A stretch of DNA of 64,000 nt, from NCBI GenBank assembly GCA_027577595.1, contig JANBRJ010000009.1:62001-126000 (forward strand). Reading direction: 5' to 3'. This DNA comes from Coemansia sp. RSA 487 (lineage: Eukaryota > Kickxellomycota > Kickxellomycetes > Kickxellales > Kickxellaceae). The notes below the pieces were generated by a model that was not told the DNA's origin, searched no databases, and saw only the letters and a program-made list of their open reading frames with translations. This document shows positions 44,738 to 55,419 of this stretch, piece after piece; position 1 is the stretch's first letter; every line of letters begins with the position of its first letter. Position numbers and translations under genes: made by a program.

Positions 44738-45353
44738 GTACAGGGCTACACCTGAGAGACCGTTTATTTTGGTTACTGGAAATCCGGTGATTTTTTTAGA
44801 AATGCATCAAGAATCGTAATTAACAATTTATGTGTGGTGATTTCCAAAATCAAAGATAAAGTAAACATTGGATTTGTTTGATCTAATACAGCGGTTTTGT
44901 TTTTTCTGTGCATGTCTCTCCTTGCTTCTTTTGAACGTGCGTAAAAATCCCCCTACTTCTTCTGCTGGACCCCACGTTTCGTTTTTTCCTTGCTCAGTTT
45001 TCTGTGAGGACTTTGTGATATAGCATTTCCTGTTCTACCACTCTGCCAGCGAACCACGGTCTATCTTTGTCCTTTCTCTTTACTTTGACACGTACTTTTC
45101 GCGTTTCTATTTATTATATTTTTAATTCCCACTTTATAGCCACGTTGGCGAACAAACAATTCGAGCAAAACTTGACGTATATAAGAAGCACAAAACGTCC
45201 ATTCCAATACACGTCTCTGCCTAGAGACTCTTACTCAGCTAGCCCGTGATAAACATAATAAACAGACAGCCAACACGGAAGGAGGAAAAGGGCGAGCGCA
45301 AGGCGAATAGCATACAACCTTAGCCTTCATCGTGACTATAAAAACCGCATTGG
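44738..45353. other. Intergenic region RNA14 / Polo kinase
   Basis: About 615 bases: RNA14 3' UTR, then pyrimidine-rich sequence (44900-45110) upstream of the kinase start. No gene recognised. Confidence 0.4.
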
Positions 45354-48310
45354 ATGGTTGGCACAAGTGTCGCGCTGGCAGCTAGTGCTGCTGCGCCAGA
45401 GCACCATTTATTCAAGCCTCGGCCCAATGTGCCCGAGACAGAAGACATTGGTGTATTTACGTGTGCGGATGGCGTATCTGTGCCTGCAGTCTTTGTCGAT
45501 AAGAAACAAAGGCGCTATCGCGTAGAATCAATGCTAGGTCGGGTACGTATCGTTTTTTGAAAAATAGAGTAGTGCGAGATTGTGAGTGGCATTTCGTCAT
45601 AACTCGCTTGTGCTGTCAGAACACAGACTCTCTGGTTTTCTGTTAGTATTTTGTATGCTTGCATCGACCAATTTTGCTAACTCTTCTAGGATACTGTTAC
45701 CTTCTTGTACATTGCCAAGTCAATAGGGTGCGTTTGGTCGCTGTTATGAGGTCAAGGAGGTGGGAGATGTTGATCAGAAAAGCTGGGCTTGTAAGACAAT
45801 GGAGAAAGATAGCATCACAAGCGTCAAAGTGACCGAACGTGTAAGTACACCACCAGATTCCACCAGGCCTGGTAATAACGATAATTTTTTCCCCAATGTA
45901 TGGAGTGCTGAGATATCCCATGGTTCAACGTTGACTAAACAAGATGTGAGAAAATTCGCTGCTCATGTAGGTGAGGTATGAGGTCAAAGTGATGCGAGGA
46001 CTGCCCAAACATCCAAATGTGGTTGCCTCGCACCATGTGTTCGAGGACCGGTCACGCGTATACATATTGATGGAGCTGTGTACCAGCCGGACACTACACG
46101 ATCTGTTGCTCAAGCGGAAGCGGCTAACCGAATTCGAGGCCCGCTATTTCACTGTACAGCTAGCCAGCGGCCTTGATGCTTTGCACAAGGCCAATATTAT
46201 ACATCGTGATATCAAGCACAGCAATCTGCTTTTGGACCACATGAACCGGATCAAGATAGCAGATTTTGGGCTTTCGACGATCTTGGAGTTCGACTCTGAT
46301 CGCAAACTGTCATTTCTGGGCACACCAAACTTTCTGGCACCCGAGCTTATTTCTCGCAATGGCAAGGGCCACAGCCGCGGTGTAGATATCTGGGCGACTG
46401 GCGTGTTGCTATTCTTTATGCTATATGGAAGACCGCCTTTTAACCAACAACGTACGGGCGGTAGTGTCAACCTTCAACAGCTCTATCACCGGATTGTCAA
46501 CGATTCTATATCTTTTCCTCGCGAACCACCCACGTCAGTGACCGTCAAGTCACTGATAAACAAGCTGTGCTGCAAAAATGAAGACGAGCGTATTAGCGCA
46601 GATAAAATTTGCAGCGACGCGTGGTTTTTGATCCATGCAGATAGTGGCACACTGCCGCTTATGCCGGATGCGATATTCCAGCGGCCTATACGCACGCTAC
46701 AAGACTATAAAGAACTTGTGAATTCAGACCCTGTTTTGATGGAACAGCTACAGGCGTTACAAAACAAGGAGCAACATGGCCAACTAACGCAAAGGTCCCA
46801 GCAATCGACAACAGCCCCAGTTAAGCACGTTACAAATGGCGCTAATAGTTATGCCGCTGAGGTTCTTGCTGAGAAACCGTATGTTTCTTCTACTGATAAA
46901 TCAGCAGCAGTGAGTGCTTCGAAGACTGTTGCTAATGGAATTAAAGCGAGTATCCAGAGACAGCCATTGGAGCCCGTTCCAGAGAGAGAGAACCGGCTGG
47001 CATCAGCCAATATAGCCAAACCCAATGGAGCTATGCCAGTTACAGTGGTACCTGCTGCTGGCACCGGTGCATCAATTATCCGCACGCGCAGACAGGCACG
47101 CGCTTTTGCCGAAGCCGAGAAGGAGAACCGGCCGGTATCCTCTCAGTTTGAGCGAATGAAGCTAGGCACTGCGCAGACGACACATACTGCAGCTCCCCCT
47201 TCGCCTAGATACCCGTTGCGCTCACGCGCGGCCAATGGAGCAGCAAATGCAATCAGCAATGCCAATGGAGCGACAAGCAGAGTTGCAGCTACCGATGGCT
47301 ATAACGACAATGTTACCAGGGTGATATCAAAAAGTAGCCGCATCCAGAACACAGCGACGCAGCAGCAGCCATTTTCACAAGATGATGGCAAAACAAACGG
47401 TCGCTCTCACAAGCCGTCCCAATTGTACCAGAGCGTTACGGAGGAGGAGAGCTGTCGCGTGGAGGCCGAGTTTGGACGTGTAACCAAGCTATCGGAAGAG
47501 TACATTCCATCCATCATGAGATGGAAGGGTCGTCTGCAGCGGTTCCGCGAGCAAACAGCTGCCTACCTAGATAGATCTTCGAGCTCGCTAGAGGCTGAAC
47601 TTGGCGCAAGCAACCAGACGCTGGCGCAGAACAGCTATCCGCCTGTGGGCATGTATGTGCTCAACTGGGTGATGCTACCGCGGTATGGACTTGGATTCCG
47701 CCTGAGCGACAGGACCACAGGGACGCTGTTCAACGACAACACATCGCTGCTCCAACCTGAAGGAACCAGCGACTACGTATATGTCCGGCCATTTGAGAAC
47801 CGGTCAAGCATTGGGTACTACTCGGAAGCCAAGTTCCCAGCGCAGCTAGAAAAGAAGCGCAAGCTGCTACGTACATTTGCACGCCATATAGGGAAGAAGT
47901 TTAGTGCGAACGTTGACCGCGACATATCTCCAGAGCCCAGGGGCTCAGAGATTGTCAAGTGTCTGTTGCAGGCGCTCTCGACGAGCGTCGGAATGGTGTT
48001 CCTACTGACGGGAAACGTGCTGCAGTTCAACATGAACAACCACTCCAAGCTCTTTTTGTACAAAGACGCGCATATTTATTATAAGAGCTCTGATGGTAAC
48101 AAGTGGCACTTTGACCTGAGGCAGGGCCCGGCCATGCTGATCCGCGACTCGACCATCGATATCGAGCAGTTCCTGCTGTGTCTCGGATACGCACAGAGGG
48201 TTCTTGAGTCGTGGAATCTGGATCCCCGCGACAAGGATACGTCGACCTCAGCAGCAGCTCATACCGAGCAGACAGGTGGCAAAGGCAGAAACATAAGCAG
48301 AAGGACATGA
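45354..48310 (+). CDS. Polo-like kinase (Cdc5/Plo1/PLK1 type), three exons
   Basis: Mitotic Ser/Thr kinase. Exons 45354-45542, 45727-45840 and 45971-48310 join in phase 0 to 880 residues. The glycine loop is split over the first junction (MLGR|GAFGRCYE). Other kinase landmarks: ATP-binding Lys86 (WACKTME), HRDIKHSN (Asp181), DFGLS (Asp199) and GTPNFLAPE. Two polo boxes lie at about 663-740 and 776-850. The phosphopeptide-binding residues match PLK1: Trp in VLNWVML, and His and Lys in NNHSKLFL. The activation-loop position equal to PLK1 Thr210 is a serine (Ser215, in RKLSFLG). A long Asn/Ala/Ser-rich linker separates kinase and polo boxes. It acts at spindle poles, kinetochores and the division site. 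Confidence 0.94.
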
Positions 48311-48930
48311 ATACTCTTTAATATCGGCGCTGTTGGTAACTAGTACCAGCAGATTCGGCGAATAATATGCTGTAATTATTATCCCAAACATGGGGGCCTG
48401 GGCTGTGGAGCTTTAGACGCCTCGCTCAATGCGATCACGGCGCTAAGAGATCATAAGACGCCGCAGCTGGGCGATGTTGTGCGCAGCAACCAGGCAGGCA
48501 GGCAGACGGCCCAGACACGCGGGCATGTACACGCGCTAGGACGATGCTGACGGACTTTGCAGCGCCATTAACAAGCTGTAGCAGGCCAGATTAATGCCAA
48601 GACAACAGGAGGCGCCTTTTGTTTGTCGATTTTTTCGTTGCTCTCTCGGGCTTTCCATACATATATTTTTTTTGCTTACTCTATCTTTTTACCGTCATCT
48701 TTGTGTTTTTTTTGTCGTATTATACTTTTTTATTTGAATCTGGTGTCAAGCTTGACTTGCTTCATTGTTACCGTTTGAACCCTTTTCTCTTTCGCTTATT
48801 TGTTTAGCTTTGAACTCCATTCCCGCCACCCTGTCCAAGTTGTCTGGAACACCCCTTTTCCTTCGCTCCTCTTCTACAGGCTTAAAAGTGCATACTTTCA
48901 GTTGCTTCCGTGTTCCTTAGTCGCCGTAAA
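48311..48930. other. Intergenic region with a GC-rich block
   Basis: 620 bases between Polo and VPS1. From about 48390 to 48610 the sequence is GC-rich and reads, in one frame, like protein (ALDASLNAITALRDHKTPQ) until a TGA at about 48547. It has no start codon or splice sites I trust; it may be a gene relic. The remainder is T-rich VPS1 promoter. Confidence 0.45.
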
Positions 48931-51553
48931 ATGGACAAACTAATTCCAACAGTAAACAGGCTACAGGATGTGTTCAACACCGTGGGTCAGGACCAAATCG
49001 ACCTTCCGCAAATCGTCGTTGTTGGGTAAGAGTCCAGACTAAAATGTCACATTGTGCCCCTTGCCAGTTTCCTGGTGTGGTCCCGCTGAGCCCAGATTTG
49101 TGGAGGGGGGTGACTTTTTTAAATTTGCCAATGGTTTCCTTCATTTGACACTCATTTATTGTCTGTGTTGAATTATCGTCCCCATTTCAAACCTACGCAC
49201 TCTAAAAACCTCAAGCTTGAAGCAAATCCCTATTAATCTACAAAAATTCACATTTCTGTTCAAAAAAACTCGTAGTTCTCAGTCGAGCGGAAAGTCGTCA
49301 GTGCTGGAAAACCTTGTTGGGCGCGACTTTTTGCCTCGAGGAAACGGGATTGTTACTCGTCGGCCGCTGGTTCTGCAGCTTGTCAACATACCTCGTTCTG
49401 AAAACATAGGCTCTGAGACAGCTGGAAAAGATGGGGATGCAAGCACTGAGACTCGTGCACAGTTCCTCCACCTTCCCAACAAGGTATTCACGGATATGAG
49501 CGAGGTACGCAGAGAGATAGAACGCGAGACCGATCGGCTTGCTGGTAGCAACAAGGGTATTATAAAGACGCCGATTCACTTGCGAATTTCGTCTCCTGAT
49601 GTGCTGAACCTGACCCTTGTTGATCTCCCGGGTATTACAAAGATCCCTGTTGGAGACCAGCCTACTGATATCGAGATACAGACAAGGAACCTGGTTCTAG
49701 AGTATATTACAAAGCCCAACAGCATCATTGTCGCCATCAGCCCTGCAAACGTCGATATCGTTAATTCAGAGAGCCTCAAGATGGCTCGTGAAGTTGACCC
49801 AAAGGGCAGCCGCACGATCGGAGTTGTTACAAAAATCGATCTTATGGATCGTGGGACAAACTCTCTTGACATCCTTACTGGACGGGTGTACCCGTTACGG
49901 CTTGGGTTTGTTGGCGTTGTCAACCGCAGCCAGGAGGATACCCTATCCAGTAAGCCCATTGCCGAGTCGTTGACTGCCGAAGTCGAGTTCTTCCGCAACC
50001 ACCCCGTGTACCGCACCATTCAGCAGCACTGTGGAACACAGAATCTTGCCAAGGTGCTGAACCAACTTCTGATGCATCACATTCACGAGCACCTTCCGAC
50101 AATCAAGACCAAGATCAACGCACTGATCAGCCAAACTGAGCAGGAGCTGAGCTCCTATGGGCGCATGTCGACGGAGGGTAACTCGATTTCCAACTCAAGT
50201 CGCCTGCTCAAGCTAATCACGCTTTTTGCAACCGAATTCCAAAACTCCATCGATGGCACTGCCTCGGAGATGTCGACCACCGAGCTGTGCGGCGGTGCGC
50301 GGCTCTACTATATCTTTAACGATATTTTTGCCTCTGGTCTTGACAGCGTCAATCCTACGGCGAATCTGACAAACAACGACATACGCACCGCCATTCGGAA
50401 CTCGACAGGTCCACGTGCATCGCTTTTTGTTCCAGAGATTGCATTCCAGCTCTTGGTTAAGCCGCAGATTAAGTCGCTAGAGCCGCCGGCGCAGCGCTGC
50501 GTTCAGCTTGCTTACGAGGAATTGATGAAGATCGGGCTCTCATGCGGCAGCAACGAGATGCGCCGCTATCCGCGTCTGCACGCCAAGGTGATGGAGGTCG
50601 TCAGCGACTTGCTAAGAGAACGTGTTGGTCCTACAACAGCCTATGTGGAGAGCTTGATTGCCATAGAACGCGCCTACATCAACACAAACCACCCCGACTT
50701 TATTGGAGGGCCTGGTGCACTCAGAGACTTGCAGCGCAAGCTGGAGCGCAGGCGCAAGGAGGCCACGCGTACGCGTGTGCGCGAGGTGACCAAGACAATC
50801 CACTCCAACCGTCGCAGATCTGTTGATGCCGACACGGTTATCATCAACGCACACGGATCGTCCGAAGATGTGGTCAACGAGTCCACCTCTGTCGATCCGA
50901 GCGAGGTCGACGACCGCTTGGACGACACTCGCGCGCGGCCAAAGTCCGACGTTAATGCGATGGAAAACCACCAGCGCACGGTTTCCGTGTCCTCGAATCC
51001 GCCGCTGCGGCGCCCAGGCTCTGGATCGCCCATCGGGTCAACCGCATCGTCCAATGGCGCTGGACACGGCAAGTTCTTCAACTCGTTTTTTGGTGCCAAC
51101 GGCAGACGCGAAGGTGTGCATATTTCTACCGAAGAGTCGCGTGTCGGGCACACGTCAGTCATCCCCGTGCCCAACCGCTTGAGCAACCCCTCTGGCGAAG
51201 GCACGTCTTTCGAGGACGCTATGGCTGGTCTCTCGTCGCAGCTGTCCACCGATCTTTCCACAGCCGACCAGCGCGACGAAATGGAAACGACGCTCATTCG
51301 CTCGCTTATCTCGTCGTACTTTGGCATTGTGCGCAAGTCGATCCAGGACATGGTCCCAAAGGCAATCATGCACCTACTGGTCAACGAGATGTGCCAGAAT
51401 ATGCAGAACCGGCTTGTGGAGGAGTTGTATAAGGAGCCGCTTATCACTGAATTGCTCCAGGAAGACCCGTCGCTTGTTGCTGAAAGAGATCAGTGTGCGG
51501 CGATGCTCGAGGTTTACAAGAAGGCATTTGCCATCATCAACGAGGCCATGTAA
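48931..51553 (+). CDS. VPS1: Dynamin-related GTPase Vps1
   Basis: Large GTPase for Golgi-to-endosome/vacuole traffic and peroxisome fission. Exons 48931-49025 and 49276-51553 join in phase to 790 residues; the 250-nt intron interrupts the P-loop ([16 protein letters not shown]). Other GTPase motifs are [22 protein letters not shown] and the stalk [13 protein letters not shown]. The start [15 protein letters not shown] is typical of Vps1. Between stalk and GED (about residues 540-650) there is a Ser/Asp/Arg-rich variable insert in place of a PH domain, as in Vps1. The C-terminal GED is present ([19 protein letters not shown]). Length is slightly above yeast Vps1 (704). Converges on RanGAP. Confidence 0.96.
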
Positions 51554-51744
51554 GTTGGTCCATATGTCCCGTCTGTCCACTTTTGTGACTTCTCCGAATT
51601 ATACATATTTTTCTTTATCCACTCTTTCTTTCGTAAACAGCCGACATCACTTCTTGACATTTACTGACAACGTTAGTTTAGGACGTTGTTGTATTCTATC
51701 GAAAAGAAAAGAAAAACTAGGATGAGAAATATGCTACCAGCAAG

Positions 51745-52962
51745 TTAGACATTGAGTTGGTCTTTCATCTGAGAGACAAGGTCGGCAAGGTCGTCCTCCA
51801 GAACATCCGATGCTGTTTTTGGACCAGTAGTGGGCTCCTTCTTCCTCTTTTCACTCTTCTCTTCTTCTTCTTCTTCTTCTCCTTCGCCCTCCTCGTCCTC
51901 CTCCTCTTCATCTTCAGTAAGCTCCTCCATATCAGAAAGCGAGCCAAGGATATCGTCATCGAGGTCATTCTCTGAGAGAGCCGCCTTGATCAGCTCAACC
52001 GCATTGCTCTCAGCCTCAAAGCGGTTGCCGTTGAGCTCCAGGCTCTCCAGGGCCTTCAGACTGCGCAGGGACTCTGCCAGGGCAATAGCGCCGTCTTGTT
52101 CGATCTCATTGTACTGCAAATTGACGGACTTTAGGGTCGCACGGTCCTTCAGGGCCTCAACAACCAAGCGTCCGCCAGTTGAGCCCAAAAGACAGTCGCC
52201 GACATTCAGGACCTCAAGCAATTCCCACTTAACAAGTGCTTCAGCCAGCGCCGCCGACCCCGAGTGCGTAAACGTGTTGTCCTGGAGATCGATGACCACA
52301 AGGCCACTGTTGTCTGAGAGCCCACCGATAAGCTCGGCGATTCCCTCGGGACGAATGCCGTTCTGAGGCATCCGCACTTCGCGCAGCGACTTAAGTGCTG
52401 AGAAAGCCTTTGCAAACGCTGGCGCCGACCCATTCTCCAGGCGGTTGCGGCCGCAGACAAGCGTGTGGAGTGAGGGCTGCTTGCCCTGCTCCTCGCACTC
52501 TGCTTGGCACGCAATAAGCGCTTGCGCAATTGTGGTTCCGCCGTGGATGCCCAGCCCGTTGTTGTTGAGCTTGAGGACCTGGAGCCCCGTGTGCTTGCTC
52601 AGGAAATCCGCCATTGCCTCGGCACCCAGGGGGCCAAATGCATTGTCCGACAGGTTGACCTCAATAAGGTTGGGAAGCTCCACGAGAGTCCCGCAGATGG
52701 CAATGAGACTCTCCTTCACTTCGTCCTTGAGGCGGCTAGTGAAGATGTCGTGCAGCGTGGCTACCTTGAGCGTGGTCTTGGTGCGCATAACGTCAGCCAA
52801 AGCTTTTGCAGCCTCCGTGCCAATTGTGTTACCATTCAGCCGAAGCTCTTCCAGAGTTTCAAGCGCGCGGATTTCCTCCAGGTATGGGGCAATGTCCTCA
52901 GCCGTGGTAAGCTTGAGTCCCTTGCCCTCGAGCGAGTAGATGCGGTCGGCGGGGATGGACAT
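51745..52962 (-). CDS. RNA1: Ran GTPase-activating protein (RanGAP, Rna1)
   Basis: Cytosolic activator of Ran GTP hydrolysis, needed for nuclear transport. 405 residues, single exon (yeast and S. pombe Rna1: 407 and 386). A leucine-rich-repeat crescent fills residues 1 to about 330, with repeats such as LEELRLNGNTIGTEAAKALAD and LKSVNLQYNEIEQDGAIALA. A Glu/Asp-only stretch follows (about 345-372), then a Lys-rich segment and a short C-terminal helix (LADLVSQMKDQL). Both the LRR start (GKGLKLTT) and the acidic tail are diagnostic of fungal RanGAP, which lacks the animal SUMO-binding domain. ATG at 52962 fits the family start. Promoter region faces the snoRNA host gene. Confidence 0.96.
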   Translation of the reverse strand: MSIPADRIYSLEGKGLKLTTAEDIAPYLEEIRALETLEELRLNGNTIGTEAAKALADVMRTKTTLKVATLHDIFTSRLKDEVKESLIAICGTLVELPNLIEVNLSDNAFGPLGAEAMADFLSKHTGLQVLKLNNNGLGIHGGTTIAQALIACQAECEEQGKQPSLHTLVCGRNRLENGSAPAFAKAFSALKSLREVRMPQNGIRPEGIAELIGGLSDNSGLVVIDLQDNTFTHSGSAALAEALVKWELLEVLNVGDCLLGSTGGRLVVEALKDRATLKSVNLQYNEIEQDGAIALAESLRSLKALESLELNGNRFEAESNAVELIKAALSENDLDDDILGSLSDMEELTEDEEEEDEEGEGEEEEEEEKSEKRKKEPTTGPKTASDVLEDDLADLVSQMKDQLNV

Positions 52963-53370
52963 TGTAAATATTATGATTAAAAGTGGGTCTTTTTAAAAGA
53001 AAAAAACGAAACAAGTTTTTGCTTTACTCTTCAAAACCGAAGGAGATTTGTCAATAACATAAATGCGAAAAATGTAAAAACAGAGAGCTTTGGCATTTCT
53101 GCATTTGCCAAAATGCATTCTTTCAGCTTGGATTGTTGTTAGCTGTGCCTGACACGGAAAAAGAACAACACAAGTGACAAAAGTTGCAATCATAATAGAT
53201 CAGCTCAATCAAGGATGAGGGGATATTGTAGATCTGATAATTTTGATTAGTGGCAAGTGAAAATTTTTCTTGGCTCATTGTATCTGGATTCTTGTCAGGG
53301 ATGAAAAGTATTTTTCTTCAGATAGTGGTATTTCAGCACACAGACAAAAACTTCTCAACAGTCTTTGATG
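52963..53370. promoter_or_regulatory. Divergent region RNA1 / snoRNA host gene
   Basis: About 400 bases upstream of the RanGAP start codon and of the host-gene TATA box. AT-rich; no further element recognised. Confidence 0.45.
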
Positions 53371-53378
53371 TATAAAAG
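53371..53378 (+). promoter_or_regulatory. TATA box of the snoRNA host gene
   Basis: TATAAAAG, about 30 bases before a pyrimidine-rich start region (53400-53430, CACTTTTCCTCTTGTTC) and upstream of all six snoRNA introns. The spacing suits an RNA polymerase II start near 53400. The pyrimidine-rich start resembles a 5'-TOP-like leader, but such tracts are common in fungal promoters. Confidence 0.6.
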
Positions 53379-53514
53379 AAGCTCGCCACTCGCACGATCC
53401 ACTTTTCCTCTTGTTCTTTTCTTTATTTCACATATCCCCATCTCTATTGCTTCTTTGGCGCGTTTACCAAAATGTAATTATCCTGTCTACGATTTCTCTG
53501 TGTTTGTTTTGTGC

Positions 53515-53613
53515 GTAGAGCCAAGATGATGCGTTTTTTCTTAATCGAAAACTAACTAGAGTATCTGACAAAATTTATGAACCGAGACTTTCTTTGACTG
53601 ATTCTTGCTCTAC
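53515..53613 (+). ncRNA. snR78: Box C/D snoRNA, snR78-like (intron 1)
   Basis: Terminal stem GTAGAGC-CAAG (53515) with CTTGCTCTAC (53604-53613). Box C ATGATG (53526), D' CTGA (53565-53568), C' near 53577, D CTGA (53598-53601). The D' guide AACTAGAGT (53554-53562) pairs with LSU rRNA ACTCTAGTT. The fifth base before D' faces the U that is Um2421 in yeast 25S, the snR78 target. Confidence 0.85.
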
Positions 53614-53872
53614 CACATCTTCTGTTGCGTTGCTTCCTTTGAACGACCTTTTTTATACATCGTATCGCGTGTTAAAACTAATAGTCGCCACTATGTCTGC
53701 TATACGCGTTGTTTTTTTTACGTTTCACGAGATAGGCCTGCCAAGAATGCGTCAGCTAGCAAGATAAGAGCTGGTCTCTAAACCTTCCTGCCGTGTAAAT
53801 ACGCTTGATACTCACGATCTTCTTCACTCAAAAGTAAGCATTCTCTTATCATTATGATAAAAAACTAGTTGC

Positions 53873-53957
53873 CTGGTAACGATGAAACATACAGAGAACA
53901 AAAAGCTGGAATTACCGTCCGATTAACACATGAGGACATTCTCGCTGATACACACCT
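53873..53957 (+). ncRNA. snR77: Box C/D snoRNA, snR77-like (intron 2)
   Basis: Box C ACGATGA (53879-53885), D' CCGA (53919-53922), C' ATGAGGA near 53930, D CTGA (53945-53948). Guide AGCTGGAATTACCG (53904-53917) is a 14-nt perfect complement to the universal SSU stretch CGGTAATTCCAGCT. The D+5 position faces U578 (yeast numbering), the snR77 site. The terminal stem is short (GTA/TAC), so ends are approximate. Confidence 0.85.
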
Positions 53958-54186
53958 GAACCTTGCCTTAAATATAAGTGAAAGCGAAAACGATCCAAAT
54001 GCCTTTGTTCCAAACAGCATGTACTAATTGCATGTACATTTTCTACTTTCATTACCGATATGCCTGATAATAGATCCTCTCAAGAAATAAATATCTAGAC
54101 TTGCCCTTGCCTTGGAATTCCTTCATTTAATACAGGGTAAGTTTTTGTTGTTGCCCTAACGTCTTTACTCTGACCGTGTATGTACG

Positions 54187-54306
54187 CTATGAAATATGAT
54201 TATCCGCACTGGGCACTGAATCTGCACAAACGAATGTGCTTACAACGTTGATACGCACTTTGTTCGGCCTAGAAAACCGACGAATGATTTCATATGCGCT
54301 GATAGA
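54187..54306 (+). ncRNA. snR76: Box C/D snoRNA, snR76-like (intron 3)
   Basis: Guide GCACTGGGCA (54206-54215) lies directly before D' CTGA (54216-54219) and complements LSU TGCCCAGTGC. D+5 faces the third C, Cm2197 in yeast, the snR76 site. D box CTGA is taken at 54299-54302 and C' as AATGATT near 54283. Box C is degenerate (ATGAAAT or ATGATTA), so the 5' end is uncertain. Confidence 0.75.
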
Positions 54307-54522
54307 TGAATTGGAACGTGTGTTGGCTTTACATCGACGTTACTAAATGCGCAATGTTGTTGATTTTGTTTACCAATACTGTAGATGCCTCTTAATATGT
54401 CTCTAGTAACAAATACCAGCCTGCTGTCTAACAACAACCAAGGTATGTCCATATTGCATTTTACCCGTGAATATGAGGAGGGATGTGTTGCCAGCGCTGC
54501 CTGGATCTGCAATTTACATTTA

Positions 54523-54614
54523 CTGGTTATGATGACATTCTAGATGACGAGTCCGAAGAGTATTTCACTGTAGACACAAACACTTTATACCATTCATGCA
54601 AATACCTGAACCAC
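54523..54614 (+). ncRNA. snR75: Box C/D snoRNA, snR75-like (intron 4)
   Basis: Perfect box C ATGATGA (54529-54535), D CTGA (54606-54609), short terminal stem TGGT/ACCA. Guide AGATGACGAG (54542-54551) before D' CCGA (54553-54556) complements LSU CTCGTCATCT; D+5 faces Gm2288 of yeast 25S, the snR75 site. A second segment, CCATTCATGC, also complements LSU GCATGAATGG, some 20 nt further along the rRNA. Confidence 0.88.
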
Positions 54615-54877
54615 CCCAATTTCCTTGATAAGTTGGATTCGATCCTGTGCTATATTACGCGCTGTAAATTCCCTCTGACGTTTTTACATGAGTTGATACT
54701 ATTTGCGATGGCATTTTTACTAATATTTACAAAATGTGTTCCACATTCTGCTCATTAACTGTCCTTCGTAGTGTTCGCGATCTTAGAGTGACTTTGTAAA
54801 TACACAACCTCAGTCCTCCCTCATTAACAAGGTACGTTTATGTTGCTGTTGGTCACTGTTATATGCCTGTTGTCTAT

Positions 54878-54978
54878 GAGAGCCCAAACAGCCAGGATGA
54901 TGATATTAAATACAACACACAAGCATATGTCCGAACCAATAATGTGGACACCGTTTTAGTAACTGACTCGTTGCTCTC
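54878..54978 (+). ncRNA. snR74: Box C/D snoRNA, snR74-like (intron 5)
   Basis: External stem GAGAGC (54878-54883) with GCTCTC (54973-54978). Box C ATGATGA (54897-54903), D' CCGA (54931-54934), D CTGA (54963-54966). Guide ACAAGCATATG (54919-54929) is an 11-nt complement of the SSU 5' end CATATGCTTGT; D+5 faces A28, the snR74 target in yeast. Mature ends probably lie inside the stem. Confidence 0.88.
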
Positions 54979-55309
54979 TAGTACATCTGTAATGCAATAT
55001 GTTTAGAATACATTCTAATAATGCATGCTCGAACTAAACACGTTCGTTCTATTTGTGCACTCGCTCTTGTTCAACCTGATTTCTAAATAGGTGACTCTCG
55101 TATAGATCACAAAAAATGCGCGTATTAGCGCTTTATCGGAGTTTGCTTTTGCGTTCTTTCTTGGCTAAGAAAGGGGAGGAGCGTGTGGCCTTTTCTTTTG
55201 TGACAAGCAAAGGAAGATGGGAGCACGGCATCCTGTGGCGAATGTGTTGTTGAAAAGGCAAGTATAAATTGTTGTGCGCTTATTTTGTTGTGGCTTTCTC
55301 AGTGGCTTT

Positions 55310-55419
55310 CCTTTTTTATATGATGATATATATCACGACGGTCGACTTAACTTGTTTTGGAAGAGCAAAGTAGTGATGAAGTCGCCTGAAAATGGGCATT
55401 TTAACTGACTCTAAAAAGG
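55310..55419 (+). ncRNA. snR73: Box C/D snoRNA, snR73-like (intron 6)
   Basis: Stem CCTTTTT (55310) with AAAAAGG (55413-55419). Box C ATGATGA (55320-55326), degenerate D' CTTA (55346-55349), C' GTGATGA (55373-55379), D CTGA (55405-55408). Guide CACGACGGTC (55334-55343) complements LSU GACCGTCGTG; D+5 faces C2959, the snR73 target. Another CTGA at 55386 could serve as D instead. Confidence 0.82.

Noticed and set aside
53677-53684. ACTAATAG as acceptor of host intron 1
   Set aside because: AG is two bases after the branch motif, too close; the AG at 53734-53735 after a pyrimidine tract fits better.
53620-53830. Possible H/ACA RNA between the first two snoRNAs
   Set aside because: No consistent two-hairpin fold with H and ACA boxes could be drawn; the stretch is better explained as intron end plus exon 2.
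54483-54758. 91-residue plus-strand ORF
   Set aside because: Overlaps the snR75-like RNA and its intron; no protein character.
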